From the NCBI GenBank assembly GCA_963575745.1, contig CAUYUJ010020682.1:464501-528500 (forward strand): a stretch of DNA of 64,000 nt. The letters are read 5' to 3'. Below, piece by piece: positions 51,970 to 62,343 of the stretch. The notes under the pieces are model-generated. The model had not been told where the DNA came from. It did not search any database and worked only from the letters and a program-made list of their open reading frames with translations. A program made the translations under genes and the position numbers. Each line of letters opens with the position of its first letter. Within the stretch, counting starts at the first letter, position 1. This DNA is from Prorocentrum cordatum. Lineage: Eukaryota > Sar > Dinophyceae > Prorocentrales > Prorocentraceae.

Positions 51970-52006
51970 CTTCCGCACCTTCCGCACCTTACGGAAGGTG
52001 CGGAAG
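51970..52006. repeat. Perfect 15-bp inverted repeat
   Basis: CTTCCGCACCTTCCG (51970-51984) and CGGAAGGTGCGGAAG (51992-52006) are perfect reverse complements with a 7-nt spacer. An alternative 9-bp hairpin with loop ACGG shares the same bases. It follows short GACATCC(A/G)AA repeats. Confidence 0.85.
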
Positions 52007-52149
52007 ATCAGCCGCAGGGACGTTGCCTCTGTCGCCTGTGGCAATCGAATCCTGGGGCACTTCAACATCCCAAAGGTCGGCTACACAGCCATGCGTGAGA
52101 TTCTCGAGCAAGCTATGTGGGACTAGTTCCTTGAACCTAGACAATAAAA

Positions 52150-53165
52150 AGAGAAGGGCCTCTCTTCGACTCAGCTAGCACGTTGCTCAATTTCGCTTTG
52201 CCTCCGACTGGCGGTTTTCAGAGCCTGGGGGCCGCCCGATAACCCCCGGGACCCCCCCTTCGCTCTGCCTCCGACTGGCGACCCCCCTGGGACCCCCATG
52301 GGGCTCCCCCCCCACGGCGGAGAAGGGATCAAAGAGAAGGGGCTTCTCTTCGACTCAGCCACCACTTTGCTCAATTTCGCTCTGCCTCCGACTAAACTAC
52401 GACGTTGGCGCTTGTCTGGGCCCCGGTCCCGCCGGGGGGGGATGCGCATCTGGGTGGCGACCACCCTGGGACCCCCACCAGGACGTCCCCCCGCGGCGGG
52501 GAAGGGATCAACGAGAAGGGGCTTCGACTCAGCTAGCGCGTTGCTCAATTTCGCTTTGCCGCCGACTGGCGCTTTTCTGGGCCCAGGGACCGCCCGGGAG
52601 GATGCGCATTTGCAGTGGGTGGCGACCCCCGAACCCCCTGGGACCCCCCCTTCCCCCAGCCGGGAAGGGATCGAAGGGAAGGGGCTCCACTACGACTTAG
52701 CTAAGAAGCTGTGGAGACCCCCCCGGGACCCCCCTGGCGGGGAAGGGATCAAAGGGAGGGGTTTGCTCTCGACTCAGCTACGACGTTGGCGCTTTTCTGG
52801 ATGGCGACCCCCCCCGGGACCCGTCCCACTGCGGCGGGGAACGGAACAAACGGAAAGGGCTGCCCTTCGACTCAGCTACGACGTTGCTCAATTTCGCTCT
52901 GCCTCCGACTGGCGCTTTTTGGGACCGCCCAAGGGGGATGTTATCTGAGTGGCTAACGCCCTTGCCCCCCCGGGGATCCTGCCCCCCCGGCGGGGGAGGG
53001 ATCAAGGGGACGTTGCTCAATTTCGTTTTGCCTCCGACTGGCGCTTGTCTGGGCCCCGGGACCGCCTTGGGGGGGATGCTGCGTATAGGCGACCCCCCAG
53101 GACTCTCCCCAGGCCCCCCCCAGCGGGGAAGGGATCGAAGGGAAGGGGCTCCAATTCTTCACGCT
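52150..53165. repeat. Array A of a ~180-bp repeat family
   Basis: Marks of each unit: TTCGACTCAGCTACGACGTT, CTCAATTTCGCTCTGCCTCC, GACTGGCGCTTTTCTGG, then a G/C-run stretch and GCGGGGAAGGGATCAAAG. Units start near 52170, 52350, 52525, 52770, 52865 and 53005. The same family is at 57130-58110. Confidence 0.88.
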
Positions 53166-53384
53166 TCGCGTATCCCCACCAGCCCATCTCAAAACAGCAA
53201 CTCTAGCGAAGCATGCCGACAGTCGTGTTTTTCAGGCGTGTTTCCGCCTGCCCCCGCATATCTCCCCTGTTCCTCCTTCCTCCCGCCTCCTTGTACATCC
53301 TCCTTGTGGTGGGAGCGGGAGAAGGACGAGGCGGAGGAGGAGGGAGAGAAAGCGCTCCTCGTGGTTTGAGTCGTTTGGGGTTTC

Positions 53385-53565
53385 TCGTCCTGGTGTGAGT
53401 CGTTCGGGCCCTTCTTCCTGGTGTGAGTCGTTCGGGCTCTTCGTGGTGTGAGTCGTTCGGGCTCTTCGTCCTGGTGTGAGTCGTTCGGGCTTCTCGTGGT
53501 GTGAGTTGTTCGGGCCCCTCGTCCTGGTGTGAGTCGTTCGGGCCCCTCCGCCTGCCCGTCCAGAA
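53385..53565. repeat. TGGTGTGAGTCGTTCGGG minisatellite
   Basis: About seven copies of GGTGTGAGTCGTTCGGGC with variable TCTTCGTCC spacers, period about 21-33 bp. Confidence 0.88.
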
Positions 53566-53759
53566 ACGACGCCCAGGCGAGTAGAGGGTCGTCCTGATGG
53601 GTTTTTCGGCGTCTTGGGTGCCTCGGGGGGGCCTCTTTGGGCCGTTTGGGATCCTCTTGGGGGCCTCCTGGGGGCCTTTTGGGGCCATCTTGGGGCGTCT
53701 TGGTGCCTCCTGGGGGTCTGGGTGGTGCCTGGGGGGCTCGTCGATCCTCGCGCCCAGGT

Positions 53760-54950
53760 TGCCGTGCGCCGTGCTGCGGCCCCGCCTGCCCTGGCCGCTC
53801 TCTTGGGGTACCCGGCCATTGCAGGAGCCTTTGACACTTCTGGTGAGCCTGGCCAACACGCCCTCCGGGTCCTGGCCAGGTGCCTCCTCCTGCAGCCCCG
53901 CCAAGGCGTCCAGCCGCGGCACGACGAGGAGGGGATCGATATCATCGACATCGAGGCCTCGAGCGCCCATGCGTGGCGGGACTGGCGCCAGAGCCTCTGC
54001 CCTCAGTTTCGGTCTTTGCTCAGCGTGTGGCGGGGCGGGGCTGCCCGGACCCCCACCCGCCACGGCCGCGGCAAGTACGCTAAGGCATGCCCGTGGTGCC
54101 CAGGGCTGCTCTGCTCAGCTCGGCACCTATGGGCAGCATGCCCTCGCTTCGCTGAGGCCCGCGCACGCCTCGGCGCCGAGGTCGGCGTCCCTGCGGACTG
54201 GTGGGGGGCCCAGCCCAGGATTACGGCCAAATCCGGGTGGATCACGGCGCGGGCTGGGCCCTCGGTTGGGCGCCGGGCACGGCTGCAGATTGCGGCTTGC
54301 CGCCTCGGCCTCGAGGTCCTGCGGGCCACTCCTCCCCCTCCCACCCAGGCTTACTGCGCGGGCTCCACGGACACGCCGGCTGTGGCGGCGGCAGTGGTGG
54401 CGGCGTGGGAGGTCTCCAGAAGCCCCGGAGGCGGCCCCGGAGGCGGCGGCCCTGGCGGCGACCCCGACGGCGGCCCCGGCGGCAACAACCCGAGGGCTCC
54501 AGGCAACGACGGCGGCCAACAGCCTGGCTCCGACGACGGTGCCGACGCTTTCGACGACGACGCCCCCCCGCCCCGCGACGGCCCCCTCCCCGACGACCCC
54601 CCGACGGCGGCGGAACCTGCGGCGACGCCGCACTCGCCCGGCCATCGGCAGCCCGACTCTCGCCAGTCCGCGGCGGCCCAGACCTTGACGGGGAGACGGC
54701 GGCCCTGCGACGAGGCGGCTTCGGGGTGTACGCGGCGGACCAGACGCCGGCGAGCACGCGACGACCCTGCCCCCTCCGCCCCCCCGCCCCCCATTGGGTC
54801 CCTGGTTGGTGGTGGTCTTGGTGGTCCGTGCGGTCGCACCTGCGCCGATTCTGCCGGCGTGGAGTTCCCCCGCGCCCCCATTCGCTGACTGGCGGCCTCC
54901 TGGGTCGCACGCTGCTTTTCTTTCGCCGGCGCCACCGCTCAAGGCGGCGA
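53760..54950 (+). pseudogene. Remnant of the 3' end of a second LINE ORF2
   Basis: The frame 53614-54888 has a repeat-derived start and then about 200 codons that read as the C-terminal part of a dinoflagellate LINE ORF2. They include SSAHAWRDWRQSLCPQFRS and a zinc finger CPWCPGLLCSARHLWAAC (C-x2-C-x8-H-x4-C), followed by RFAEARARLGAEVG. A Gly/Pro/Asp-rich tail follows (GGGPGGGGPGGDPDGGPGG). No RT or endonuclease is present, so it is a 5'-truncated insertion, ending near the TA repeat at 54961. The assignment rests mainly on the finger and its context. Confidence 0.55.
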
Positions 54951-54959
54951 CGCACCTGA

Positions 54960-54960
<1 letters not shown>

Positions 54961-55043
<83 letters not shown>

Positions 55044-55062
55044 TATACATACATACATATAA
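54961..55062. repeat. (TA)n microsatellite
   Basis: About 90 bp of alternating TA ending in ACATACATACATATAAC. It abuts the LINE remnant and could be its 3' tail. Confidence 0.9.
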
Positions 55063-55084
55063 CGGCGCACCGGGCCCGGGGGCC

Positions 55085-56345
55085 CGGGGCCGGGACCTCG
55101 ACCGCAAATGTGGGCCCCGGGGGCCCGAGGCTCGTCGGGCCGCCGGACGCCGTCCAAGATCGTTCGCAGGCGGCTTCGGAACGCGCTCCGATGGCTCCAG
55201 ATGCCTTCCAAGACGCCTGTCATGACACCAAGAAGGTCCCAGAAGCCTCCAAGACTCTCCGAGAGGCAGCCCAAGAGAGGCCCAAAAAGCAAAAATCGTG
55301 CCACTCCTATGGGAAAATGTATATTTTTCGCATGTTTGCCTCTTGGGCTTCACCGCGTCCAAGACGGCCCAAGAGGCGCCCAAGACGGTCTACGAGGCCT
55401 CCGGGAGCGCTCCAAGGCTGCGCACGAGTGGCCCAGGACGGCCCCAAGACGGCCGAAGAGAGCCCCACAACGAGTTCGAGAGGGGTCCCAGACGGAGAAA
55501 GCCAACCTCGAATTCCGAGCTTCCGGCCCAAGAGGCTCCAGGAGGCGCCAAAATGCCGCCAAGAGGCGCCAAAAGGCTCCCAAAAGCACCCCAAGACGTT
55601 CCGAGAGGCACCCCAAGAGAGGTCCAAGAAACAAAAATCGTGCCATTCCTATGGGAAAACGTATATTTTTCGCATGTTCGCATCTTGGGCTTTCACCGCG
55701 TCCAAGACGGCCCAAGAGGCCTCCAAGACGGCCTAGGAGGCCTCCGGGAGCGCTCCAAGGCTGCGCACGAGTGGCTCAGGACGGCCCCAAGACGGCCCAA
55801 GAGAACCCCAAGACGAGTTCGAGAGGGGTCCCAGAAGGAGAAAGCCACTCTCGAATTCCGAGCTTCCGGCCCAACATATCCCAGGAGGCGCCAAAACGCC
55901 GCCCAGAGGCGCCAAAAGGCTTCCAAAATCAGCCCAAGACGTTCCGAGAGGCACCCCAAGAGAGGTCCAAGAAACAAAAATCGTGCCATTCCTATGGGAA
56001 AATGTATATTTTTCGCATGTTCGCATCTTGGGTTTTCACCGCGTCCAAGACGGCCCAAGAGGCCTCCAAGACCGCCCCAAGACGGCCCAAGAAGCTTCCA
56101 AGAGGGCCCCAGGACAGCCCAAGAGGGCCCCAAGACGGCCCAAGAGGCGCCCAAGATGGCCCAAGAGGGCCCCAAGACGGGCCCAAGAGGGGGCCCAGAG
56201 GGGGACCACGAACCGCAAGCTCGAGCCTTCCGCCCCAAGAGGCCGCCAGGAGGCCCCAAGGAGGCCCCTCAAGAGGCCCCAGGAGACCCCCAAGAGGCCC
56301 AAAGGAGGCCCCGAGAAGCCCCAAATCGGCCCCCAAAATGCTTCG
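55085..56345. repeat. 342-bp tandem repeat (about 3.5 units)
   Basis: CCTATGGGAAAA recurs at 55306, 55648 and 55991, so the unit is 342-343 bp. Each unit holds GTATATTTTTCGCATGTT, GGCGCCAAAA and many CCAAGA(C/G)GGCCC words. All three plus frames stay open for over 200 codons and successive units fall in different frames, so the open frames are not evidence for a protein. Confidence 0.92.
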
Positions 56346-56538
56346 AACCTGCTTCCAGGAGGCCCCCGACAGGTTCAGAGGCTCCCGAGAAGCTACGTCA
56401 AACTCCCAGCGAGCGGCCGGACGAGGCCCCCCACAAAATCACAAGAGGGTTCCAGTATTTGTATCCTTCAGCGCTCTCTGGCCTTCTTCCCCCTGCCCCC
56501 TTCCCTGCGACTTTCGTTGACTCAAGCTCGCCTCCTAG

Positions 56539-56577
56539 CTAGAACCAAAGCGCGCGCGAAGCGCGCGCGTGGTTCTA

Positions 56578-56578
<1 letters not shown>
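56539..56578. repeat. 40-bp palindrome next to a TA repeat
   Basis: CTAGAACCA (56539-56547) pairs with TGGTTCTAG (56570-56578), and CGCGCGCG pairs with CGCGCGCG inside, with an AAG bulge and a 3-nt loop. (TA)n follows at 56578-56618 and (GT)n at 56682-56701. Confidence 0.85.
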
Positions 56579-56623
<45 letters not shown>

Positions 56624-56739
56624 ATAAATAAATAAAATCCAAGCAGCCAGGAGTGAGGCATCCTGCTGCTTTTTCAACCAGTGTGTGTGTGTGTGTGTGT
56701 GTGCCTCCTGGGCGCTTCTTGGGGCCATCTTGGAGGACA

Positions 56740-56935
56740 TCGATCAAAGAAGAGGGGAGCTTTAATTAGCGCTGCCCCCTCATAAGGTCAAAATGGGGCC
56801 AAAACCTTAGTAAAATCAATGATTTTGGCTTGAAAGAAGAGGGGAGCTTTAATTTGCGCTGCCCAAAATGGGGCCAACACCTTAGTAAAATCAATGATTT
56901 TGGCTTCGAAGAAGAGGGGAGCATTTTTCTGCCTC
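56740..56935. repeat. Short tandem repeat, unit ~75-90 bp
   Basis: GAAGAGGGGAGC(TTTAATT) recurs at about 56750, 56836 and 56909, with AATGGGGCCAA(A/C)ACC and AAATCAATGATTTTGGCTT between. Confidence 0.88.
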
Positions 56936-57125
56936 CCCCCGTCGGGGCCAGAATCCTCGCGAGGGGTGTCGTTTTTTAGCCCTCCCAGGAGTCGGAAAAG
57001 ACCCCTCCAACCACCCGCGGGGCGCCCTCTCCAGGCCCAGGGGGAGGGGGTAGGGGGAGGGGTAAACCCCTCCCCGAAGGGGAAGAAGGGGGTTTAGAAC
57101 AGAGCGGGCTCTCTAAACCGCTCAC
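56936..57125. other. No gene seen
   Basis: GC-rich spacer with GGGGGAGGGGGTAGGGGGAG and CCCTCCCCGAAGGGG-type inverted runs. Confidence 0.5.
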
Positions 57126-57129
57126 GCCC

Positions 57130-58110
57130 AAAGGGCTGGTGGGATTTTGCTTTGCCTCCGACTTAGCTGCGCAGTTGGCGATTTTCTGGGACCTGGGGCC
57201 GCCCGGTGGGGGCGCTATCTGGGTGGCGACCCTCCGTGGCGACCCTCCCCGCGCCCCCCCCCCTTCCCCCGCGGCGGGGAAGGGATCAAAGGGAAGGGGC
57301 TTCTCTTCGACTCAGCTGCGACGTTGCTGAATTTCGCTTTGCCTTCGACGCTGGCGCTTTTCAGGGCCCGGGGACCGCCCGATACGCATATGCGTATCTG
57401 GCGACCCTCCCGGGGCCCCCCCCTTTCGCTCTGCCTCCGACTGGGGACCCCCCGGGACCCCCACCGGGCTTCTCCCCCCCCCCGCGGCGGGGAAAGGATC
57501 AAAGAGAAGGGGCTTCCCTTCTATTCAGCTACGACGTTGCTCAAATTTCGCTTTGCCTCCGACTGGCGCTTTTCTTGGCCCCGGGACCGCCCGCAGGGGT
57601 TGGCGACCTTCGACTCCCCAGGAACCCCTCTGGGATTCCCCCTCCCCCTGGCGGTGAAGGGATCAAAGGGGAGGGGCTCCCCTTCGACTCCGCTGCGACG
57701 TTGCCCAATTTCGCTCTGCCTCCGACTGAGCTACGGCGTTGGCGTTTTTCTGGGCAACGGGACCGCTGTGGGAGGGATGCTGGGGGGTTACGACCCCCCC
57801 TGGGGACCTCCCCCCCAGGACGTCCCCCCGCGGCGGGGAAGGGATCAAAGAGAAGGCGCCCCCCTTCAACTCAGCCACGACGTTGCTCTATTTCGCTTTG
57901 CCTCCGACTGAGCTGCGACGTTGGCGCGTTCCTGGGCCCCGGTCCCGCCGGCGGGGATGTGCATCTGGGTGGCGACTCTCCCAGTGCCCCCCCCCCCGCG
58001 GGGAAGGGATCAAAGGGAAGGAGTGTCTTTTCGACTCAGCTACGACGTTGCTCAATTTCGCTTTGCTTCCCACTCAGCTACGACGTTGCTCAGTTTCGCT
58101 TTGGTTTCGC
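57130..58110. repeat. Array B of the ~180-bp repeat family
   Basis: Same marks as array A (GACTCAGCTACGACGTTGCT, ATTTCGCTTTGCCTCCGACT, GGCGGGGAAGGGATCAAAG). Units start near 57145, 57310, 57520, 57680, 57860 and 58030. Arrays A and B are in the same orientation, about 4 kb apart. Confidence 0.88.
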
Positions 58111-58114
58111 TTGG

Positions 58115-59895
58115 GGTGGCGCGCTTGAGGGGGAGAGCGCAGATGAAGGAGACAGGGGACGGAGAAAAAGAGGCTTCCACGTGCCGGCAGGGTCGGCGGC
58201 TTCTTGGATGCCCAACTCCCAATACGCTTCAGCCGCCTTCTTACCCTTCAAGAGTCGAGTGGTCTTCCCCCTTTCCCTCCTCCTCAGGGGGCGGGCTGAG
58301 CCAAATCTACTTCCAGCGCATTCCTACTTCATGCTTCTATGTATTTCTTTCGACCGACTGGTACAGCCAAGACGCTGAAATAAGGAACAGTTTGGGTTCG
58401 GAAGGGGCTCGATGTCTGTTCCTCCAGCCCCCCTCGTGACCGAATGTGGATTTTGGGCCTAAAACTGCATCCGTTCCTTATTTGGCGTTCCTCGTTTCAG
58501 CGGGCCGACTGTACTGTATGCTCTGGTCGACCGCACGCCTATGCCCCTGCGCGTCCCATCCGACGTCCTCGATGCTCCGCGTGCGCCCTTGCCCCCTCCT
58601 CCTCCTCTCACGGGCAGTCCCCTTGCTCCCGCTCGTCGTCGCTCTCCTGCGTGATAGGGGCCAGAGCGAGGTATATAAGATCGTGTTCGATTCGGGGAGG
58701 TTGCCCTGATGTTCTTCGTGTTTGTCGGATGCTCTTGTGCATCTTGGGGGAGGGTACCCTCGAGTGATCTTGTGGTTTGGGGTGTTTTGGGCGGGAGCTT
58801 GTCTCGTGTTCTTTTATGATGTTCTTCTGTTCTAGGTCCGATCGTGCCATGCCCGCATTCCTTGCCTACTCCACTGTCCACCCCACGTCCGCCCCAGCTT
58901 ATGGTTGGCGTTGGAAGGGTCGCGTGCGATGTGGCGCCGACGGCCCGCTTGTTGTGCGCTACCCCCAACCCAGGGGGTGGCGTGCACCGAAGAAAATTTA
59001 TAGGGGGGCAGCGTGCACAGAAGGAACCCTCGCGGAGGGATCGCCTCACATGGATAGCGTGCTTTCCAGAGATCGATGTTGCACGCTACCTTTCCAACGC
59101 CAACCGTAAGAGATTCATCTCCGGCTCAGAAGCAGCTCAGGCATGGCCAGCTCGGTGGTCGTGGCGGGCAAGGACGGCGTGTACGAAAAGAAAAGGCTCC
59201 GCTCCCTCGCGGAGAGAAGACGCGGGCGGACGTGGGAGGGTGAGTGGCACGGAGTGCCATTTGTCAGGATGTGTCCCAACCCCTGTTCCCTCCTACTCTG
59301 ACGATGGCCATGCGTCGCGTGCAACTGACGCTCCTGCTGGTCATGTGTTGCGACAGCGCTTTTGGGGGCCGCTGCTTCGGCTGCTGGGCGGCGTAGCGCT
59401 GCACAGGGCAGCGGCGGCCTTCGCTCTTCCCCGCCGGGGCTGCGGATCTGCGTGGTGGTCTCCTTCCGTTTGGGTTCAACGGCACGTGCGTGACCTAAGC
59501 TTGGCATCGCTCGGACGTGTGCATTTTTTCCCGGCGAGAACCATCGAGGAGCATCTTGGACCATCGAGCAAAGAAAAAACAGGCACGAAACCGAAACATG
59601 CACGGGGGATGGACGTCCGAACGACGGCAAGTAAGAGGGCCTACATCGAACCGCGCTTGTTGTCCTAAGAACAGAACGTTGCGCTCCTCTGGCTCCTGCT
59701 CCACCACTGCTCCGAGCGCCTCCTCTTGCCGCTTTCCCTGCCTCTCCTCACGACTTGGGAGACCCTTTGGTGTCAGCGAACTTCGATCCAACCGGAAATA
59801 CATGCCCAGGTCGCAACTTCAATCCCGAGTCTCGGTCTTGAGGAGGTGGAGGAGGCACATGGAGAAGCCTAAACCGCCCTAAGTGGCACCTAGAA
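58115..59895. other. No supportable gene
   Basis: Non-repetitive GC-rich DNA. The longest frame (58844-59668, 274 codons) begins in Pro/Thr-rich sequence, shows no known motif, and overlaps a similar-length frame on the other strand. If a host gene with introns is here I cannot see it. Confidence 0.5.
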
Positions 59896-61545
59896 CATTT
59901 GCATCTGGCACCGAGAACTCGCCCGTCTTTGGTCCAACTGGCCTCGACGTAGCGCGGCCCTGAGCTGATGAGGACTTACCTTCCCGGGAAGGTCGCCGCA
60001 TGGTATGGTTGCATTATTTCCATATTGGAACAGTTGAGTCATTGGATCTTCTCGGGGTCGATTCGGCGTCACGTGGTGCTTCTGGCTCCGTCTTAGCGCC
60101 ACAAGAGTTTTTATTGGGGTCGTATCGGGGTTCGTCTGGGCCACCTTGGGATCATCTTGGATTCACAGATTCGCTCGGGAACTACACTTGTGCCACGAAG
60201 CTGGGGTCATCATAGGGTCCTGTTGGGGTCGTCTTGGGACCATCGCAAGGTCACGGTGGATCGCGATTTTGTCATGGGGCCATCTTGGCGCCGCGTTGTT
60301 GTCCAGGGGCCACTCCAGGACCACGGTGTCACGTGAAGGTCGCCTTGGGATCGCAGTGCGGTCGCGGGCCGCGACCAACCCCCCCCCGCTCACCATCCTA
60401 TGCGGGAGAGGGGGGGGGCCGCCAAGCAACGTGATCACCGGCTGGCAGCGTGGGGTCAGTGTTCTGACCTTGGTGACATTGTCGATGCTTGTGAGGGTCG
60501 CAGGGCGTTCGGCGCTTGTGGGTAGTGCCAAGATGGCCACGTGGCTAAGGGGCGGGGCAAAAGAAAAAGGGACCTAGGAAGGACGGGTAGCGAGGAGGGC
60601 GAAGAGGAAAAGGCGGAGGAGGAGGAGGAGCAAGCAGGAGGAAAGGGAGGAGGAAACGCAGGACGACAATACATATGGAGGCACTCGGGGGAGGAGGGGG
60701 TGGAGCAAGAAGTTGACCAGGAGGAGGGGCAACAGAAGAACGAGGGGTCAGAGGAGGAAAGGAGGATATCGAGGAGGACGGCTAGGAAACGGAAGACTTG
60801 AAGGAGCGGAGAAGCATGAAGAGGCCGATGACAAGGACAAGTTGGCAAGTTTTTGTTTACCCCCGAGGTGCCCGGCGGCCTCGAGAGGCCCCCAGCGGCC
60901 CATGAATGGCCAGGAACGCAAGGCGATCGACCAGCAACAACCAAGACACATCACAACATTCGGCCCCCGACCCTCGAGCGTCGGGGCGTCGACGCTGCCT
61001 CTGCCGCCGCCGCTGGACGCTGCCTCGGCCGCTGCCGTTGCAGCTGTTGCAGCTGCTCTTTTCGCCGCTGCTGTTTCTTAGGACGCTGGCTTCGCGCTCT
61101 GATCATCCTCTCGTCGTTTCTGATGCTGACGCGCCGCCCTCCCGAACAAAACAATTTTATGTAAGAGGGCATTGGTATATGGGGTATTCTTGAGATCTTT
61201 GCGACGCCGCGTTGAGGTCGTTGTATTTTGGGGTCACGTGGAGGTCAGGAGTCTTTCGGGGGTGATGCATCGAGGACCGAAGAACCCACGTCGGGCTTCG
61301 AGGATGGACGACTGCGGATGGAAGATACAGGATAGCCTCGGGGATGGAGCATCGCGGGTCGACGATCGAGGCGCAAGGATCGAACATCGCGGATGGAACA
61401 TCACGGGCCGAAGATCGAGGACCGATCATCGCAGATCGAGCTTCGAGGGTCGACTCCCACCAGCCTTGTAGAGCGTGAGGTGGTGTAGTTAGGGAGCTCA
61501 CGCTTCCTTTTTCTTAAAGAGCCCCCCACACCCCCTACGCTCCCC
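59896..61545. other. No supportable gene
   Basis: Includes a GAGGA-rich stretch (60585-60790), CTGCTGTT-rich DNA (60985-61080) and GATCGAGG(A/G)TCG words (61270-61455). Nothing recognisable as coding. Confidence 0.5.
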
Positions 61546-61549
61546 CGTA

Positions 61550-61745
61550 GGCCCTGCCACAAAGACCCTGCAATACCTTACAAAGCACCCCATGCAAGGC
61601 CCCTGCAAAGACCATTGCGCTGCCTTGCAAAGATCCTGCAAAGATCCTTGCAATGTCCTGCACTCCAAACCCTACCATGCCCTGCGAAGACCCTTGAATT
61701 CCCTGCAATGACAGCGCAATGCCCCGCAATGACCCTGCAATCCCA
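61550..61745. repeat. CCCTGCAAnG degenerate short repeat
   Basis: CCTGCAAAGA, CCTTGCAATG and CCCTGCAATG words recur every 10-20 bp. Confidence 0.7.
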
Positions 61746-61950
61746 CAAGCTCTCCGGGCGCGGGTCGTTGGAGGAATTGTGTATTCCAGCACCAGAGTTA
61801 CATGCAAGTGGCACGTCACGCGCGCGCCCGAGCCCCGAAAAAGGGCCCCCGAAGGGCTTCGAAAGTGACCCAAAGGACTCCAAAAGGGCCCGAGAGGCTT
61901 TGGGATGGCCCGCAGGGGACCCCGCAATGACCCCCACGAGGGCCCCAAGA

Positions 61951-62343
61951 GCCCCCCCCCGACGGATGCTACAACATGGGTGTGCGTTCGCGTGCGCTGT
62001 GGCATCCGTTGGGGGGCCTATTGGGGTCGGCGGTGGGGCCCGCGGAACGGGCCCAAGAGGGTTTCGGAGAAGGGGCCCGAGAGGGCCCCACGAAGACACC
62101 CGACGGACGCTAGAACAGGGGGGTGCGTTGTGGCATCCATTGGGCGCTCTCTTTGGAGCAATCTTGGGGCCTTCTTGGAGTCCCAGTAGGTCCTACTGGG
62201 GCGCCCTGCAGGCGCGAGGTGAGCCCGCTGAGGGCCCCGATAGGGCCCCAATATTGCCCCGGGAGAGCCCCGAGAATGCACCCGACGGATGCTACAACGC
62301 GGGGGGGCGGGGTGGGAGGAGGCGTTGTAGCATCCGTCGGGGG
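61951..62343. repeat. Three related hairpins with G-rich or short loops
   Basis: Hairpin 1: left arm 61955-61975, right arm 61999-62016, imperfect. Hairpin 2: 62098-62118 with 62125-62146, imperfect. Hairpin 3: CCCGACGGATGCTACAACGC (62283-62302) and its exact reverse complement (62324-62343), 20 bp perfect. Its 21-nt loop is almost only G. All three share the core CGACGGA(T/C)GCTA. Confidence 0.88.

Noticed and set aside
55108-56542. ORFs of 414 and 470 codons over the 342-bp repeat
   Set aside because: Successive units are read in different frames, so the protein would not be a repeat protein. The cause is simply the lack of stop codons.
56815-56835. Second spliced-leader relict (ATGATTTTGGCTTGAAAG)
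   Set aside because: Shares only ATTTTGGCT with DinoSL, repeats in a local tandem unit, and has no adjoining gene.
58844-59668. 274-codon ORF as a host gene
   Set aside because: No motif, odd composition, competing frame on the other strand.
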